Source: an uncultured Prevotella sp. (lineage in GTDB: Bacteria > Bacteroidota > Bacteroidia > Bacteroidales > Bacteroidaceae). Taken from it: a stretch of DNA of 64,000 nucleotides. The notes beneath the pieces are model-generated. The model saw only the letters and a list, made by a program, of their open reading frames with translations. It did not search any database and was not told where the DNA came from. The stretch spans positions 98,199-162,198 of the forward strand of contig CAMJDL010000001.1 in NCBI GenBank assembly GCA_946404405.1, given 5' to 3'. Positions 44,801 through 52,103 of the stretch are shown here, piece by piece. Within the stretch, counting starts at the first letter, position 1, and each line of letters opens with the position of its first letter. The translations under genes and the position numbers were made by a program.

Positions 44801-46016
44801 CATCGATCAGACCATTGTCGGTACCGAAGCGGTTTGCCTTGAAGCCAACCTTGGTCGGTGTAAAGGTGAAACCAGGTTTCGGATTGATGATGAAACTGAC
44901 AACATCGGCATCGGTCAGATTGTCGTTATGCTGTTCAGCAGGTGTCAGACGTGTCTCTGTTGCATCGACATAGGTCGTCTTATCCTGAACACTCCAGTTG
45001 CTTCCTATCGTTACCTTGCTCGACAGGAAGTAGTCGGCATTCGAGAAAGTCGCTTTCTGTCCCTCGGTACCCTCACCGAATGGGAATGTAGCTGTAGCGG
45101 GCTCGTTGTTGAGCGTAATCTTCTCCTTCGGTGCATACTGCACTACGGAGAGTGACTTGAAGTAGTTGTTGTCGTTGGTGGACTTCACAGCTACATAGCC
45201 AGCTTCAACGTCGCTGAGCTTAGCCTTGTAGGTGTTCTCGTTGTTCAGTTCAGCACCGCCAGCGATGGTATAATACGAATAGCCGGGATAGCCAACAACC
45301 GTGATAAGGTCGCCGGCATTCTTGACGGGAATCTTGAAAACAGCACCCGTACGTACCTGAATGTTGTCGCCATTGTTACGGAACGAAGCACCGTTGGCTT
45401 CAACCTTCATCTTCAGACCATTCTTCTCGATAGCCTCTACTTCGCCAGCCTCACTGCTGCCAGAGAGTGCCACCGTAGCATCCATGACATCTTTGTTGGC
45501 ATAGCTCCATGTACCGGTTACGTCCTGAGCCACAGGTTCGCCTTTAGGACCATTGGGATCCTGTGTCACTTCAATGGCAATGAGATACTGCCCCTTGTTG
45601 ACGATCTCGACAAAGCCTTGAGCCACTTCGTTGGCCGTAGCAGTATGAGAGGTAATGGCATCTGTAGCATCCGTTCCGCCAATGGAATAGGCGAAATAGG
45701 GAGATGCGTAGCCCGTTACCTTTACCACGTCATTGATGCTCAGTACAGGAACTTGGAAAACGACCCCATTACCTGTCTGAATGCTGTTCCCATTGTCACG
45801 GATAGTCTGTCCGTTGGCGTTTACAGTTAGTAGCACGCCATTCTTCTCAACAGCTGCAATTGTTCCAGCCTCACTTTTGCCAGAGAGTGCTGTCACGGCA
45901 GCCACCACTTCAGCATTAGTGAAGTCCCATTTGGCAGTAACCGTCTCTGCCTTACCCACTAACGTCAGTATTAGCAGGAGGCACAGAGTGCCAATTCTAA
46001 GTAAGTAATTCTTCAT
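41895..46016 (-). CDS. Secreted multidomain pectin methylesterase (CE8), 1,373 aa
   Basis: Predicted pectin methylesterase. It has a signal peptide (MKNYLLRIGTLCLLLILTLVGKA), then two tandem copies of a ~140-residue domain (SGKSEAG...VEKNG and SGSSEAG...IEKNG). The recurring RFGTDNG...KQIGLADIVIEG domain follows (about 315-480), then InlB-like repeats and a jelly roll (about 670-800). The CE8 beta-helix runs from about 805 to 1130 (YQDTYY, TVDFICGGG, LGRTW), then an Fn3-like domain, a further beta domain and a secretion tail (YNLNGQRV...KGLYIVNGKIVIK). The first active-site Gln of the usual QA.AL motif is replaced (GRAAVI). A 7-nt repeat (GTTCAAC, four units) codes for the linker before the tail. 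It has its own operator-bearing promoter. Confidence 0.9.
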   Translation of the reverse strand: MKNYLLRIGTLCLLLILTLVGKAETVTAKWDFTNAEVVAAVTALSGKSEAGTIAAVEKNGVLLTVNANGQTIRDNGNSIQTGNGVVFQVPVLSINDVVKVTGYASPYFAYSIGGTDATDAITSHTATANEVAQGFVEIVNKGQYLIAIEVTQDPNGPKGEPVAQDVTGTWSYANKDVMDATVALSGSSEAGEVEAIEKNGLKMKVEANGASFRNNGDNIQVRTGAVFKIPVKNAGDLITVVGYPGYSYYTIAGGAELNNENTYKAKLSDVEAGYVAVKSTNDNNYFKSLSVVQYAPKEKITLNNEPATATFPFGEGTEGQKATFSNADYFLSSKVTIGSNWSVQDKTTYVDATETRLTPAEQHNDNLTDADVVSFIINPKPGFTFTPTKVGFKANRFGTDNGLIDVYWQNPDGTTVELEKSIQPERNNSGKNTVKSYDITGATAGEGLCGLKLYLYKLQAGKQIGLADIVIEGILNGTEKDVPVLASFKVNGNEYAVEDVFGELYEATLKLSKKEAMVSASNPLTDVTATTGEVGTITYEEKDKACTVTIPMTAGDTKMDYVLNVIFKPDYKLEYIGVDGSVLATQAVEEDATIGAFAYNINEAAATKDGYKARGWFKANILGEKFTTEDVITADTKLYAIQTEMEVPSTHKKYIFDLADKFFYAEDHEAFNPAGDGFYWHDAQHGWAFKNGNTVDLLVGPKATITVTLCQYGSGTGILVKKGDQTLATLDGKADGDGGTAVYNYEGEAGTLTLEMQCGGEMYIHGVKIVNTAEVNFDSDGDWYFVKAGDAGSLLDVLDVVNGKNASKDAARAFIFVPNGTYDLDATVKTTISGHNISLIGESMDGTIIVTTPDKSIEGLGKADMFDISGTNLYMQDLTLKNALDYYSAGSAGRAAVIQDAGNRTIGKNVRMLSYQDTYYSSNSSQQAYWENCDIHGTVDFICGGGDIRFQNTTISLEPRALNGTGSRTVVAPTTNTKFGYVFDGCKIVDLANGKGNWNLGRTWQNEPITVYLNTTLDANAAKTIISTRWIEKGMNNKDPKLFGEFNTMDEAANNITPASNKINSHGGTFETIISADEAANYSYEKMFSENADKKWDPAALAKQAAAPTNAKLNGTTLTWEANGAQQWAVFKDGKLVAFTTSATYTVDDASASYAVRAVNAMGGMSEVTEIPVLTTVTLSKKGYATFYDSKRSYTLPEGVKAYIVTAATADALTYQELNSAITSGTAVMLKSDNNTGGDITLKSTNNASAYYIPVNLLKGSDEATTTTADESSWFYKLSYGPSNTELSNTFGWFWGAADGAAFQIEAHRAWLAVPKVGQSAPAFNYLLSGEATGINDVQRSTFNVQQYYNLNGQRVAQPTKGLYIVNGKIVIK
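41981..42008. repeat. 7-nt tandem tract before the secretion tail (GAACGTT x4)
   Basis: GAACGTT is repeated three times exactly plus GAACGTC, inside the coding region just before the secretion tail. Confidence 0.9.
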
Positions 46017-46076
46017 AAATGTTTTGCTTTAAGTTAACTATTGTAAAGATTAATGTTCGCGTAATGGTTTATGCTG

Positions 46077-46152
46077 CAAAGATACGTTTTTTTTGTGAAA
46101 GAATATCTCCTTTAATTAATTTTTAATGTCAAAACAGTCGTAAACGTTTACG
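46077..46152 (-). promoter_or_regulatory. Promoter with CGTAAACGTTTACG operator (CE8)
   Basis: The -7 box is TATCTTTG (46084-46077), with no clear -33. The perfect 14-bp palindrome (46139-46152) is centred 61.5 bp upstream of the -7 box and lies just after the stop of the upstream hydrolase gene. Confidence 0.85.
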
Positions 46153-46159
46153 TAATAAT

Positions 46160-47305
46160 CTATAGGTGTTTTTTAAAGAATTCCAACACACGTCTTTGTG
46201 CCCTCTTACCACAGCTGTGTGGCATGTCCCACAGTTCGGTTTCAAGTTTTTCGTCGGCACCCTGACTCTTCCATGTGTCGTGCATGGTCTTAAACGCTTT
46301 CTGCACACCAGGTACGGGGAAGAGCTTGTCCTGCGAGCCGTTGATGAAGAGCATAGGTTTCGGACAGGCAATACTGGCGATATGTGGATAATCCAGCCAT
46401 CGGCGTAAGCCAGGATAGCAGTTGGCAAAGCCGCCATTCTCCGTTCTACTGTACTTGAATCCCATCTGCTCGTCAGTGGTGACCATCCAGCAAACTGCAG
46501 TGCCGACCTTAATTCTATCGCTTAAGGCTGACAGCATCCAGGCGCGGTAAGCCCCCATCGACCATCCTGTACAGCCTATTCGCCCGGCATCCACTTCGGG
46601 CATCTGTGCCAAATACTCTGTACCAGCGATGTCGTCGTAGGTCATATAGGCTGAGAGGTCGATGCCATACATCATCATATTGCCGGCAATCATATCATAG
46701 CGATCGCGACGAGCCCCTTCCTTCTGTCCGCGCTCGCCCCACATGGGGGCGTCGGCAGAAAAAACTACATAGCCGTTCTGAGCCAGATAGTCGCCGAAGA
46801 ATTGCCCTTCGTAGCCTGCCGACCATGCTTCGGCATCCTTAATGACTGTAGAATCTTCACAAGCCAGTGGCCGTATCATCTTCTCCTTGCCAATAAAGAG
46901 GTGTGCACCATGATCGTGCAGGGCGTTGATGGCAGGGAACGGGCCTTTGCCGTCGGGAATCAGCACGTAGGCAGGCACGGTATAGTAACGCGAAAGGCGG
47001 ATTTCTATCTTTCGTGCTTTGTAGCCGTTGCGCTGTTCCTCAAAGAGCACCTTTGCCTCATAGCCGTCGGCAGGTGCAGGTGGTGGTGCCAGCATACAGT
47101 CGAACACCTTCTGACGGGCAGCACGCCGCCAATCGCCGAAGTCCTTGATGTCATTATGGCCCCATGCGAGAGGATAAGTCAGGTCGGCAATCAGCGAGTC
47201 GGCATAGACTGGCAGGTTGCGCATGAACTCATACTTTTCGCGCTTCTGTGCCATGCCGTTCATGTTTATGCATATGGCACAGATAAAGACCAACAGCTGT
47301 TTCAT
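46160..47305 (-). CDS. Secreted alpha/beta-hydrolase, probable carbohydrate esterase
   Basis: A 381-aa protein with a short signal peptide (MKQLLVFICAICINMNGMA). The a/b-hydrolase triad is visible: nucleophile Ser in GCTGWSMGAYRAW (about 250), Asp in FINGSQDKLFP (about 332) and His in MPHSCGKRAQR (about 364). DHGAH near 130 fits the oxyanion region. The pattern resembles Abhydrolase_7/acetyl-xylan-esterase-like enzymes of polysaccharide loci. With pectinases on both sides it may remove acetyl or methyl groups from pectic fragments, but the ester is not predictable. It starts 21 bp after the CE8 gene upstream, in the same operon. Confidence 0.85.
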   Translation of the reverse strand: MKQLLVFICAICINMNGMAQKREKYEFMRNLPVYADSLIADLTYPLAWGHNDIKDFGDWRRAARQKVFDCMLAPPPAPADGYEAKVLFEEQRNGYKARKIEIRLSRYYTVPAYVLIPDGKGPFPAINALHDHGAHLFIGKEKMIRPLACEDSTVIKDAEAWSAGYEGQFFGDYLAQNGYVVFSADAPMWGERGQKEGARRDRYDMIAGNMMMYGIDLSAYMTYDDIAGTEYLAQMPEVDAGRIGCTGWSMGAYRAWMLSALSDRIKVGTAVCWMVTTDEQMGFKYSRTENGGFANCYPGLRRWLDYPHIASIACPKPMLFINGSQDKLFPVPGVQKAFKTMHDTWKSQGADEKLETELWDMPHSCGKRAQRRVLEFFKKHL

Positions 47306-47326
47306 ATAATCAAATACAATTATTCC

Positions 47327-50300
47327 TTATAACTGTTTCTTTATAATCTTCTTGCCTCGTAGAATGACTATTCCCTTGTATGAGTCATTGACCGGCTGAC
47401 CGTTCAGGTTGTAAAGCCGGTTGTTAGCTTTTGTCTCTTGACTTTTAACTGTTTCGCTGATACCTGTTTCATTATTAGCGGCAGTGGCTTCACTCAGTCC
47501 GCCCATTTCGTTAGCAGCACGTATAGCGTATGAGGCCGTTGTGTCATCGACGGTATAAGTGGGCTCGGTAGTGAAGGCGACGACGTTGCCGTTCTTTACG
47601 ATGGCCCATAGCAGGGCATAGTTGCTGTTGTCCCATAATAGGGTGGTGCCATTCAGACGGACATTAGTAGGCTTGGGAGCCTGTTCGGTAGCGAGTGTCG
47701 GATCCCAATCACCAAACATATTGTGCATGTTACCGTATTCTGCAGCCTCTTCGACAGTCAGTATCGGGTTGTTGGCATGCCCCTCGCCAAAGGTCTTCTT
47801 ACGGCCACTGAGGTCTATCTGTGAACCAGTCTTAGTCATCGAGTTGTACTCGGCAAAACGCTTGGGCCAGCCGTTCGACATCTCGTTCCATCCGATGGCT
47901 GACGGTACGACGTTCATCTTTGTGTCAATGAAGAGGGCAACAGGTGTACCACTGCCCCAAGGACGTCCGAGGGTGTAATTGCCGTCCACGTTGCTGCCTT
48001 CACCATTGATGGTGCAATCCTTATACACCCATCCAATCTTAGCAGGCTTGGAAGGCACTGCAGCATAGCCGCCTGCAATCTGGCGCAATTCCACACCATT
48101 GAAGAAGGCGTCGCCCTTACCGCACATATAGTCGGTGCGTCCGCGAACGTAACCGCCTTCGAAGTAATAGAGACCACGGTCGTTGTTCGATGTCCAAGTG
48201 TCCTGATAGCCACGCAAAGCAGTATTCTTATAGATGGTACGCGTAGCCTTGTCATGAACAGCCAGGTCGCGACCCGTAGCGTCTTCCATACCGGTTTCGA
48301 TGGTCAGGTCCTGGAAGTAGTAGTCGCTACCGCTGATCTGGAATACGTCGCTGTTGCCAATGCCGTCATACTTGCTGGTCTGGCCGTATTGGCTGGTAAA
48401 GGTCTCTTTCTTATCGATGCCGTTAGTGATGATGACACCGTCACGGCTCTCACCGATGAGTGAGAGGTTCTGTGTATTGATGAACGTGATGCACTCGGGC
48501 ACCTCGTAGCCGTTCACGGTCTTCTTGGTCGATTTCAAAGGAATGGTATATGTGCCGTTCTTGATGAAGATACGGTATCGTACGTTCTTATCGCTGCGCT
48601 TCTGTGCAGCATTGATGGCTGCCACCAGTTGGTCGGCATTTTCTACCACCTGGTCGTACATTTTTTTGTCGATGCTGGGACGTTCCATGGTGGTGAAGCT
48701 GATGTTGATCGCCTCTGTCAGCATGTTATCCGTCAGGTCGCCCACGCTTTTAGCAGGCAGAATGAAGCGATACTCGGTGGCATATTCCAGACCTTTATAC
48801 TCGAAGGTAATGGTCTTCCCACTCACCGTGCCCCTTGTGGGATTTTGCGTTACGCTCTTGATGAGTGTGTTGTTGATGTATGCCACAGCATCGTCCGCTA
48901 ATTTCACTCTCTCATCGAAGGTTAGTACTATCTTACCTGTTGCAGAAGCACCAGTAGCCTTGTCGACAGGAACAGTTGAAATCAATACGGGTGCCTTGCC
49001 GTCGTTGACAAGTTTCGGTGTGCCAGTGATGAACAGCATGGCCAGCGTATTGCCGTCGTTAGCAGATGCTGTGCCGTCAATCTTTGAAGTTTTGTCTGCC
49101 AGTAAGCGAATGTAGAGCTCTTTCTGGTTGTTGGCGGCTTCGGGCATCTTTTCGCTGAATGTAGCGACAACTTTCGCACCAGCCATCGTTATGCTACCAA
49201 AATTGCTCCAGTCCGTACCATTCAGTGACCACTCTGCGTCGTACTTCTGGTAAGCGTTGTAGTTGTACATCATCTGGAACTGTACGTTGATATCGGTAAA
49301 GGCTTCGGCATTAATCTTCGTCTGCCAGTGCCAGTTTCCCACGTCGCCGTTACTGCCACCTGTACGCCAATTGACGGCAGCGCCCTTGAAGCTCTCGTAG
49401 CCTCCACCGCCTAATGTTGACTTGTCTAACCAACCGCTTGTCTCGCCCGTTTCGGTATTCACCAGATTAAGTGCGTCACCATCGTTATCTTGTGCAGCGA
49501 AGTCGGCTTTGCGGCCATTGCCGCCAGTCTTGTAGAAATCCCATCCAGCAATGATATCGGCCTGCGCGTAGTTGGCAGTCAACTGTGTGTTAGCATTCAT
49601 CTTCACCATCTTGTTCGAATTAGTTTCTCCATCGCTCCAGTTGGTGAAGGTTACCAGCCCTTCATATTGGTTGGCATTCAGCTCAACGGAAGTACCTTCT
49701 TCGTACATCCACTTACCATCCACCATCGTTGGGGTGGGGCTGACGGTTACCATATAGTCGTTGGTACCATCTACCGTCACCTTTAACTCGTAGGTGTTCA
49801 CTTTTTTGAAGTTAGCTGTTAGAGTGCTGTTGGCTGTCAGAATGTACTTGAATTTGGTTTCCTCAGAAACGACCTTGCCGTCAGCATCTGTCCAGTTCTG
49901 GAAGTTGTAGCCGAAGTTCTTGGTAGCTGTCAGGGTAATCTCGGTGCCAGCCTCGTAGCTGTCAGACTTCGGATAGACGCTCACGCTACCAGCCTCCACA
50001 GGAGAGGCAACAGCATTAAGCGTGTACATATCGACAGCGGCCTTGGTGCCGTCCACTGTTCCTTCGATGGTGACATCGCTGAAACCACCTTCCTTCGTGC
50101 TGCCGACACCAACGGTTGCAGCCAGTGTCAGCTGCTCGCCTGACGTGAGGGCGGTTTGTTGTGCAGCGCTGAGTTCAATCACAACCTGATTGGTATAATT
50201 GCCGTTACCTGCATACTTGTCCTTATCCACGCCTTGATTAGCACGTGGTGCGGTGTAGTTGCCCAAGGTTACAGCTTCGCCATTGCCCACCTTGGCCGTG

Positions 50301-50695
50301 ATGGTGACGCCGTTCTCGGCATCGGTGCCGAAACGCTGAATCCACATGCTCACTTTCTTGGGTGTAAAAGTAAGTCCCTTAGCGGGCTTCACTACCCATT
50401 CGACGGCCTTTGTGGTTCCTGAGGGCTTGAACTTGACAAACGAGATGCCATCGGCATTCTTGTCGGCAGTGCGTGTACCTACACCGGTAACCTCCAAGTC
50501 GCCCGTATTGATGGCTACCGTTGTGAAGGCATTTGATGGTTCTGCGACGTAGGTCGTGATGCTCTGAGCATCGTTCAGTGGCCACTGTACCTTGGCAGCG
50601 GTGTTGCTAAAAGTCTCCTGCGCCTGCATATCGGTTGCCATTCCCATGACAGCCATAAGAATGCAGGCAAGTTGTTTTACGTAATTCTTAATCAT
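47327..50695 (-). CDS. Secreted multidomain pectin methylesterase (CE8), 1,122 aa
   Basis: Predicted pectin methylesterase with a signal peptide (MIKNYVKQLACILMAVMGMATDMQA). The order is: recurring RFGTDAENG...FSDVTIEG domain (about 30-220), two InlB-like repeats (about 225-380), jelly roll (about 385-560), Big_5-like domain (about 570-665), CE8 beta-helix (about 675-1000), Fn3-like domain and secretion tail (YNLNGQPV...KGIVILRGKKI). CE8 motifs are YQDTW, TDYMCGKG and LGRPW. The usual QA.AL motif reads GRDLAV, the same first-Gln loss as in the 41895-46016 protein. No promoter is seen in front of it; it follows the frameshifted pectate lyase by about 60 bp and is likely in that operon. Confidence 0.9.
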   Translation of the reverse strand: MIKNYVKQLACILMAVMGMATDMQAQETFSNTAAKVQWPLNDAQSITTYVAEPSNAFTTVAINTGDLEVTGVGTRTADKNADGISFVKFKPSGTTKAVEWVVKPAKGLTFTPKKVSMWIQRFGTDAENGVTITAKVGNGEAVTLGNYTAPRANQGVDKDKYAGNGNYTNQVVIELSAAQQTALTSGEQLTLAATVGVGSTKEGGFSDVTIEGTVDGTKAAVDMYTLNAVASPVEAGSVSVYPKSDSYEAGTEITLTATKNFGYNFQNWTDADGKVVSEETKFKYILTANSTLTANFKKVNTYELKVTVDGTNDYMVTVSPTPTMVDGKWMYEEGTSVELNANQYEGLVTFTNWSDGETNSNKMVKMNANTQLTANYAQADIIAGWDFYKTGGNGRKADFAAQDNDGDALNLVNTETGETSGWLDKSTLGGGGYESFKGAAVNWRTGGSNGDVGNWHWQTKINAEAFTDINVQFQMMYNYNAYQKYDAEWSLNGTDWSNFGSITMAGAKVVATFSEKMPEAANNQKELYIRLLADKTSKIDGTASANDGNTLAMLFITGTPKLVNDGKAPVLISTVPVDKATGASATGKIVLTFDERVKLADDAVAYINNTLIKSVTQNPTRGTVSGKTITFEYKGLEYATEYRFILPAKSVGDLTDNMLTEAINISFTTMERPSIDKKMYDQVVENADQLVAAINAAQKRSDKNVRYRIFIKNGTYTIPLKSTKKTVNGYEVPECITFINTQNLSLIGESRDGVIITNGIDKKETFTSQYGQTSKYDGIGNSDVFQISGSDYYFQDLTIETGMEDATGRDLAVHDKATRTIYKNTALRGYQDTWTSNNDRGLYYFEGGYVRGRTDYMCGKGDAFFNGVELRQIAGGYAAVPSKPAKIGWVYKDCTINGEGSNVDGNYTLGRPWGSGTPVALFIDTKMNVVPSAIGWNEMSNGWPKRFAEYNSMTKTGSQIDLSGRKKTFGEGHANNPILTVEEAAEYGNMHNMFGDWDPTLATEQAPKPTNVRLNGTTLLWDNSNYALLWAIVKNGNVVAFTTEPTYTVDDTTASYAIRAANEMGGLSEATAANNETGISETVKSQETKANNRLYNLNGQPVNDSYKGIVILRGKKIIKKQL

Positions 50696-50757
50696 AAGTA
50701 GTTTATTTGGTTTGCTTTGTTTGTTATTGTAATTGTAAGGTAACGCTTTATATTGTA

Positions 50758-50842
50758 TTACTTCTGCATCATCTTGTGACCGTTGCTGATAACCAGTCCC
50801 TTGTAGGCCGCATTAACCCTCCGGCCTACGAGGTCGAAAAAG
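50758..50842 (-). pseudogene. Frameshifted secretion tail of the 50826-52103 pectate lyase
   Basis: In the next frame the minus strand reads FFDLVGRRVNAAYKGLVISNGHKMMQK followed by TAA at 50760-50758, an intact secretion tail. The main frame stops at 50826 because the T run (five T; plus-strand A run 50837-50841) is one base short of the in-frame length. Confidence 0.88.
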
Positions 50843-52103
50843 GGAGGCTGTCAGTCCCTCCTGATACTTTATTAATGACTTGTATGTCTGTAGGCTTACC
50901 GGCAAAGAGTGTGGCGCCAGCATTTTCTTTTACAATTGTCGGTACATCGCCGGAAGGAGCAACGCTGTATTCGTATGGTAGCGTAACAGTAGAACCAAGG
51001 GAACTATGTTTCTTGGTTTCAGCAACAAAATTATCGTTAGTCCATGTGACGGCTGTGGCATCGTTTTGACCATAATAGTTCTTGACGCCTTTTTCGAAGT
51101 AGTTGCCCTCAATCAGAAATTCTGAGTTCTTGCGGGGATTGATACAGTTGCTGGCAGTAATGCAGCTAAAGTAATTGTTCAGCATATGAACCTTGCCGAC
51201 ACGAGCCATTGGCATACGTTGTTTACAGCCCGTTCCCCACCAACAGAAAGCATAGGTAGTATTCAGAAAACCGGTTGTCTCGTTGTCACTGCTTCCGATA
51301 AGGTTGGTGTTTTGGTGCATATACGAGCGGTCGGTATAGCTGAAGGTACACCAACTGACGGTGATAAAGTCAGACTTCTGTGTGATGTCAAAGTTGCCGT
51401 CCATACCGTCCATGAAAGCACAATGGTCTATCCAACAGTTCTTAGCACCATTGGTAGCGGATATAAGGTCACTGCCACCCACATCGACAGAGCCAGGACC
51501 AGCAAAGGTGATGTTTCTGATGATTATGTTCTGACAACCTTTGAGGCTAAGAATTCCCGAATTGCGGTAGCTCTCGTTTTTGTCGGCAGTCATTTCGATA
51601 ATAATCCGGCGTGTGTTATATTCAGCCTCTTCTTTTACTGATGATCCATTAGACAATGTCCCGCCACCATTGCTGGTACTCATGCGGGGTACACCTGCAG
51701 CATCAAGTGCAGCCTTTATTTCGTCCGTCATGTGCCACTTGGTGCACAAACGTGCGTTATTGATGCCCAACAGTGTTTTGTTCGATGCTGTTATGGAAAT
51801 GTTGCTTGAAACGATAAAGTCGCCTGCCGAACCGTCGAAGATGATGACTTTGTTAGAGCCGTTCTTGATGGTATTCTCAATAGTAACCTTCATATCCAGA
51901 CCATTAGACTTCAAGACGACGACACCTGCCGTGCTCTCTGGTACGGGATAGGTATAACAGCCACCGCCAGTAATATCGTAAGGTCTGGTCTCTGTTCGCG
52001 ATGCCTGTGTACAGAAACCAAAGGGCTTGTTCAGATCGTAGTCTGTAGACCTCGCTGCCAGTGACAACACCAAGGCGACGAGTGTCAGAAGCTGTTTCTT
52101 CAT
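50826..52103 (-). CDS. Pectate lyase, PL1-like, with frameshifted C-terminus
   Basis: A 425-aa protein with a signal peptide (MKKQLLTLVALVLSLAARS). It is a PL1-type right-handed beta-helix: LKSNGLDMKVTIENT, GCQNIIIRNITF, the conserved SDLISATNGAKNCWIDHCAF and FDITQKSDFITVSWCTF (Ca2+-binding Asp region), and Arg residues in KQRMPMARVGKVHMLNNYF. It would cleave de-methylated homogalacturonan by beta-elimination. The frame ends early with SLPFSTS; the secretion tail continues one frame over (50758-50842), so the encoded enzyme should lack its tail and may stay periplasmic. It overlaps the upstream PL1 gene by ATGA, so both are translated from one message. Confidence 0.9.
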   Translation of the reverse strand: MKKQLLTLVALVLSLAARSTDYDLNKPFGFCTQASRTETRPYDITGGGCYTYPVPESTAGVVVLKSNGLDMKVTIENTIKNGSNKVIIFDGSAGDFIVSSNISITASNKTLLGINNARLCTKWHMTDEIKAALDAAGVPRMSTSNGGGTLSNGSSVKEEAEYNTRRIIIEMTADKNESYRNSGILSLKGCQNIIIRNITFAGPGSVDVGGSDLISATNGAKNCWIDHCAFMDGMDGNFDITQKSDFITVSWCTFSYTDRSYMHQNTNLIGSSDNETTGFLNTTYAFCWWGTGCKQRMPMARVGKVHMLNNYFSCITASNCINPRKNSEFLIEGNYFEKGVKNYYGQNDATAVTWTNDNFVAETKKHSSLGSTVTLPYEYSVAPSGDVPTIVKENAGATLFAGKPTDIQVINKVSGGTDSLPFSTS

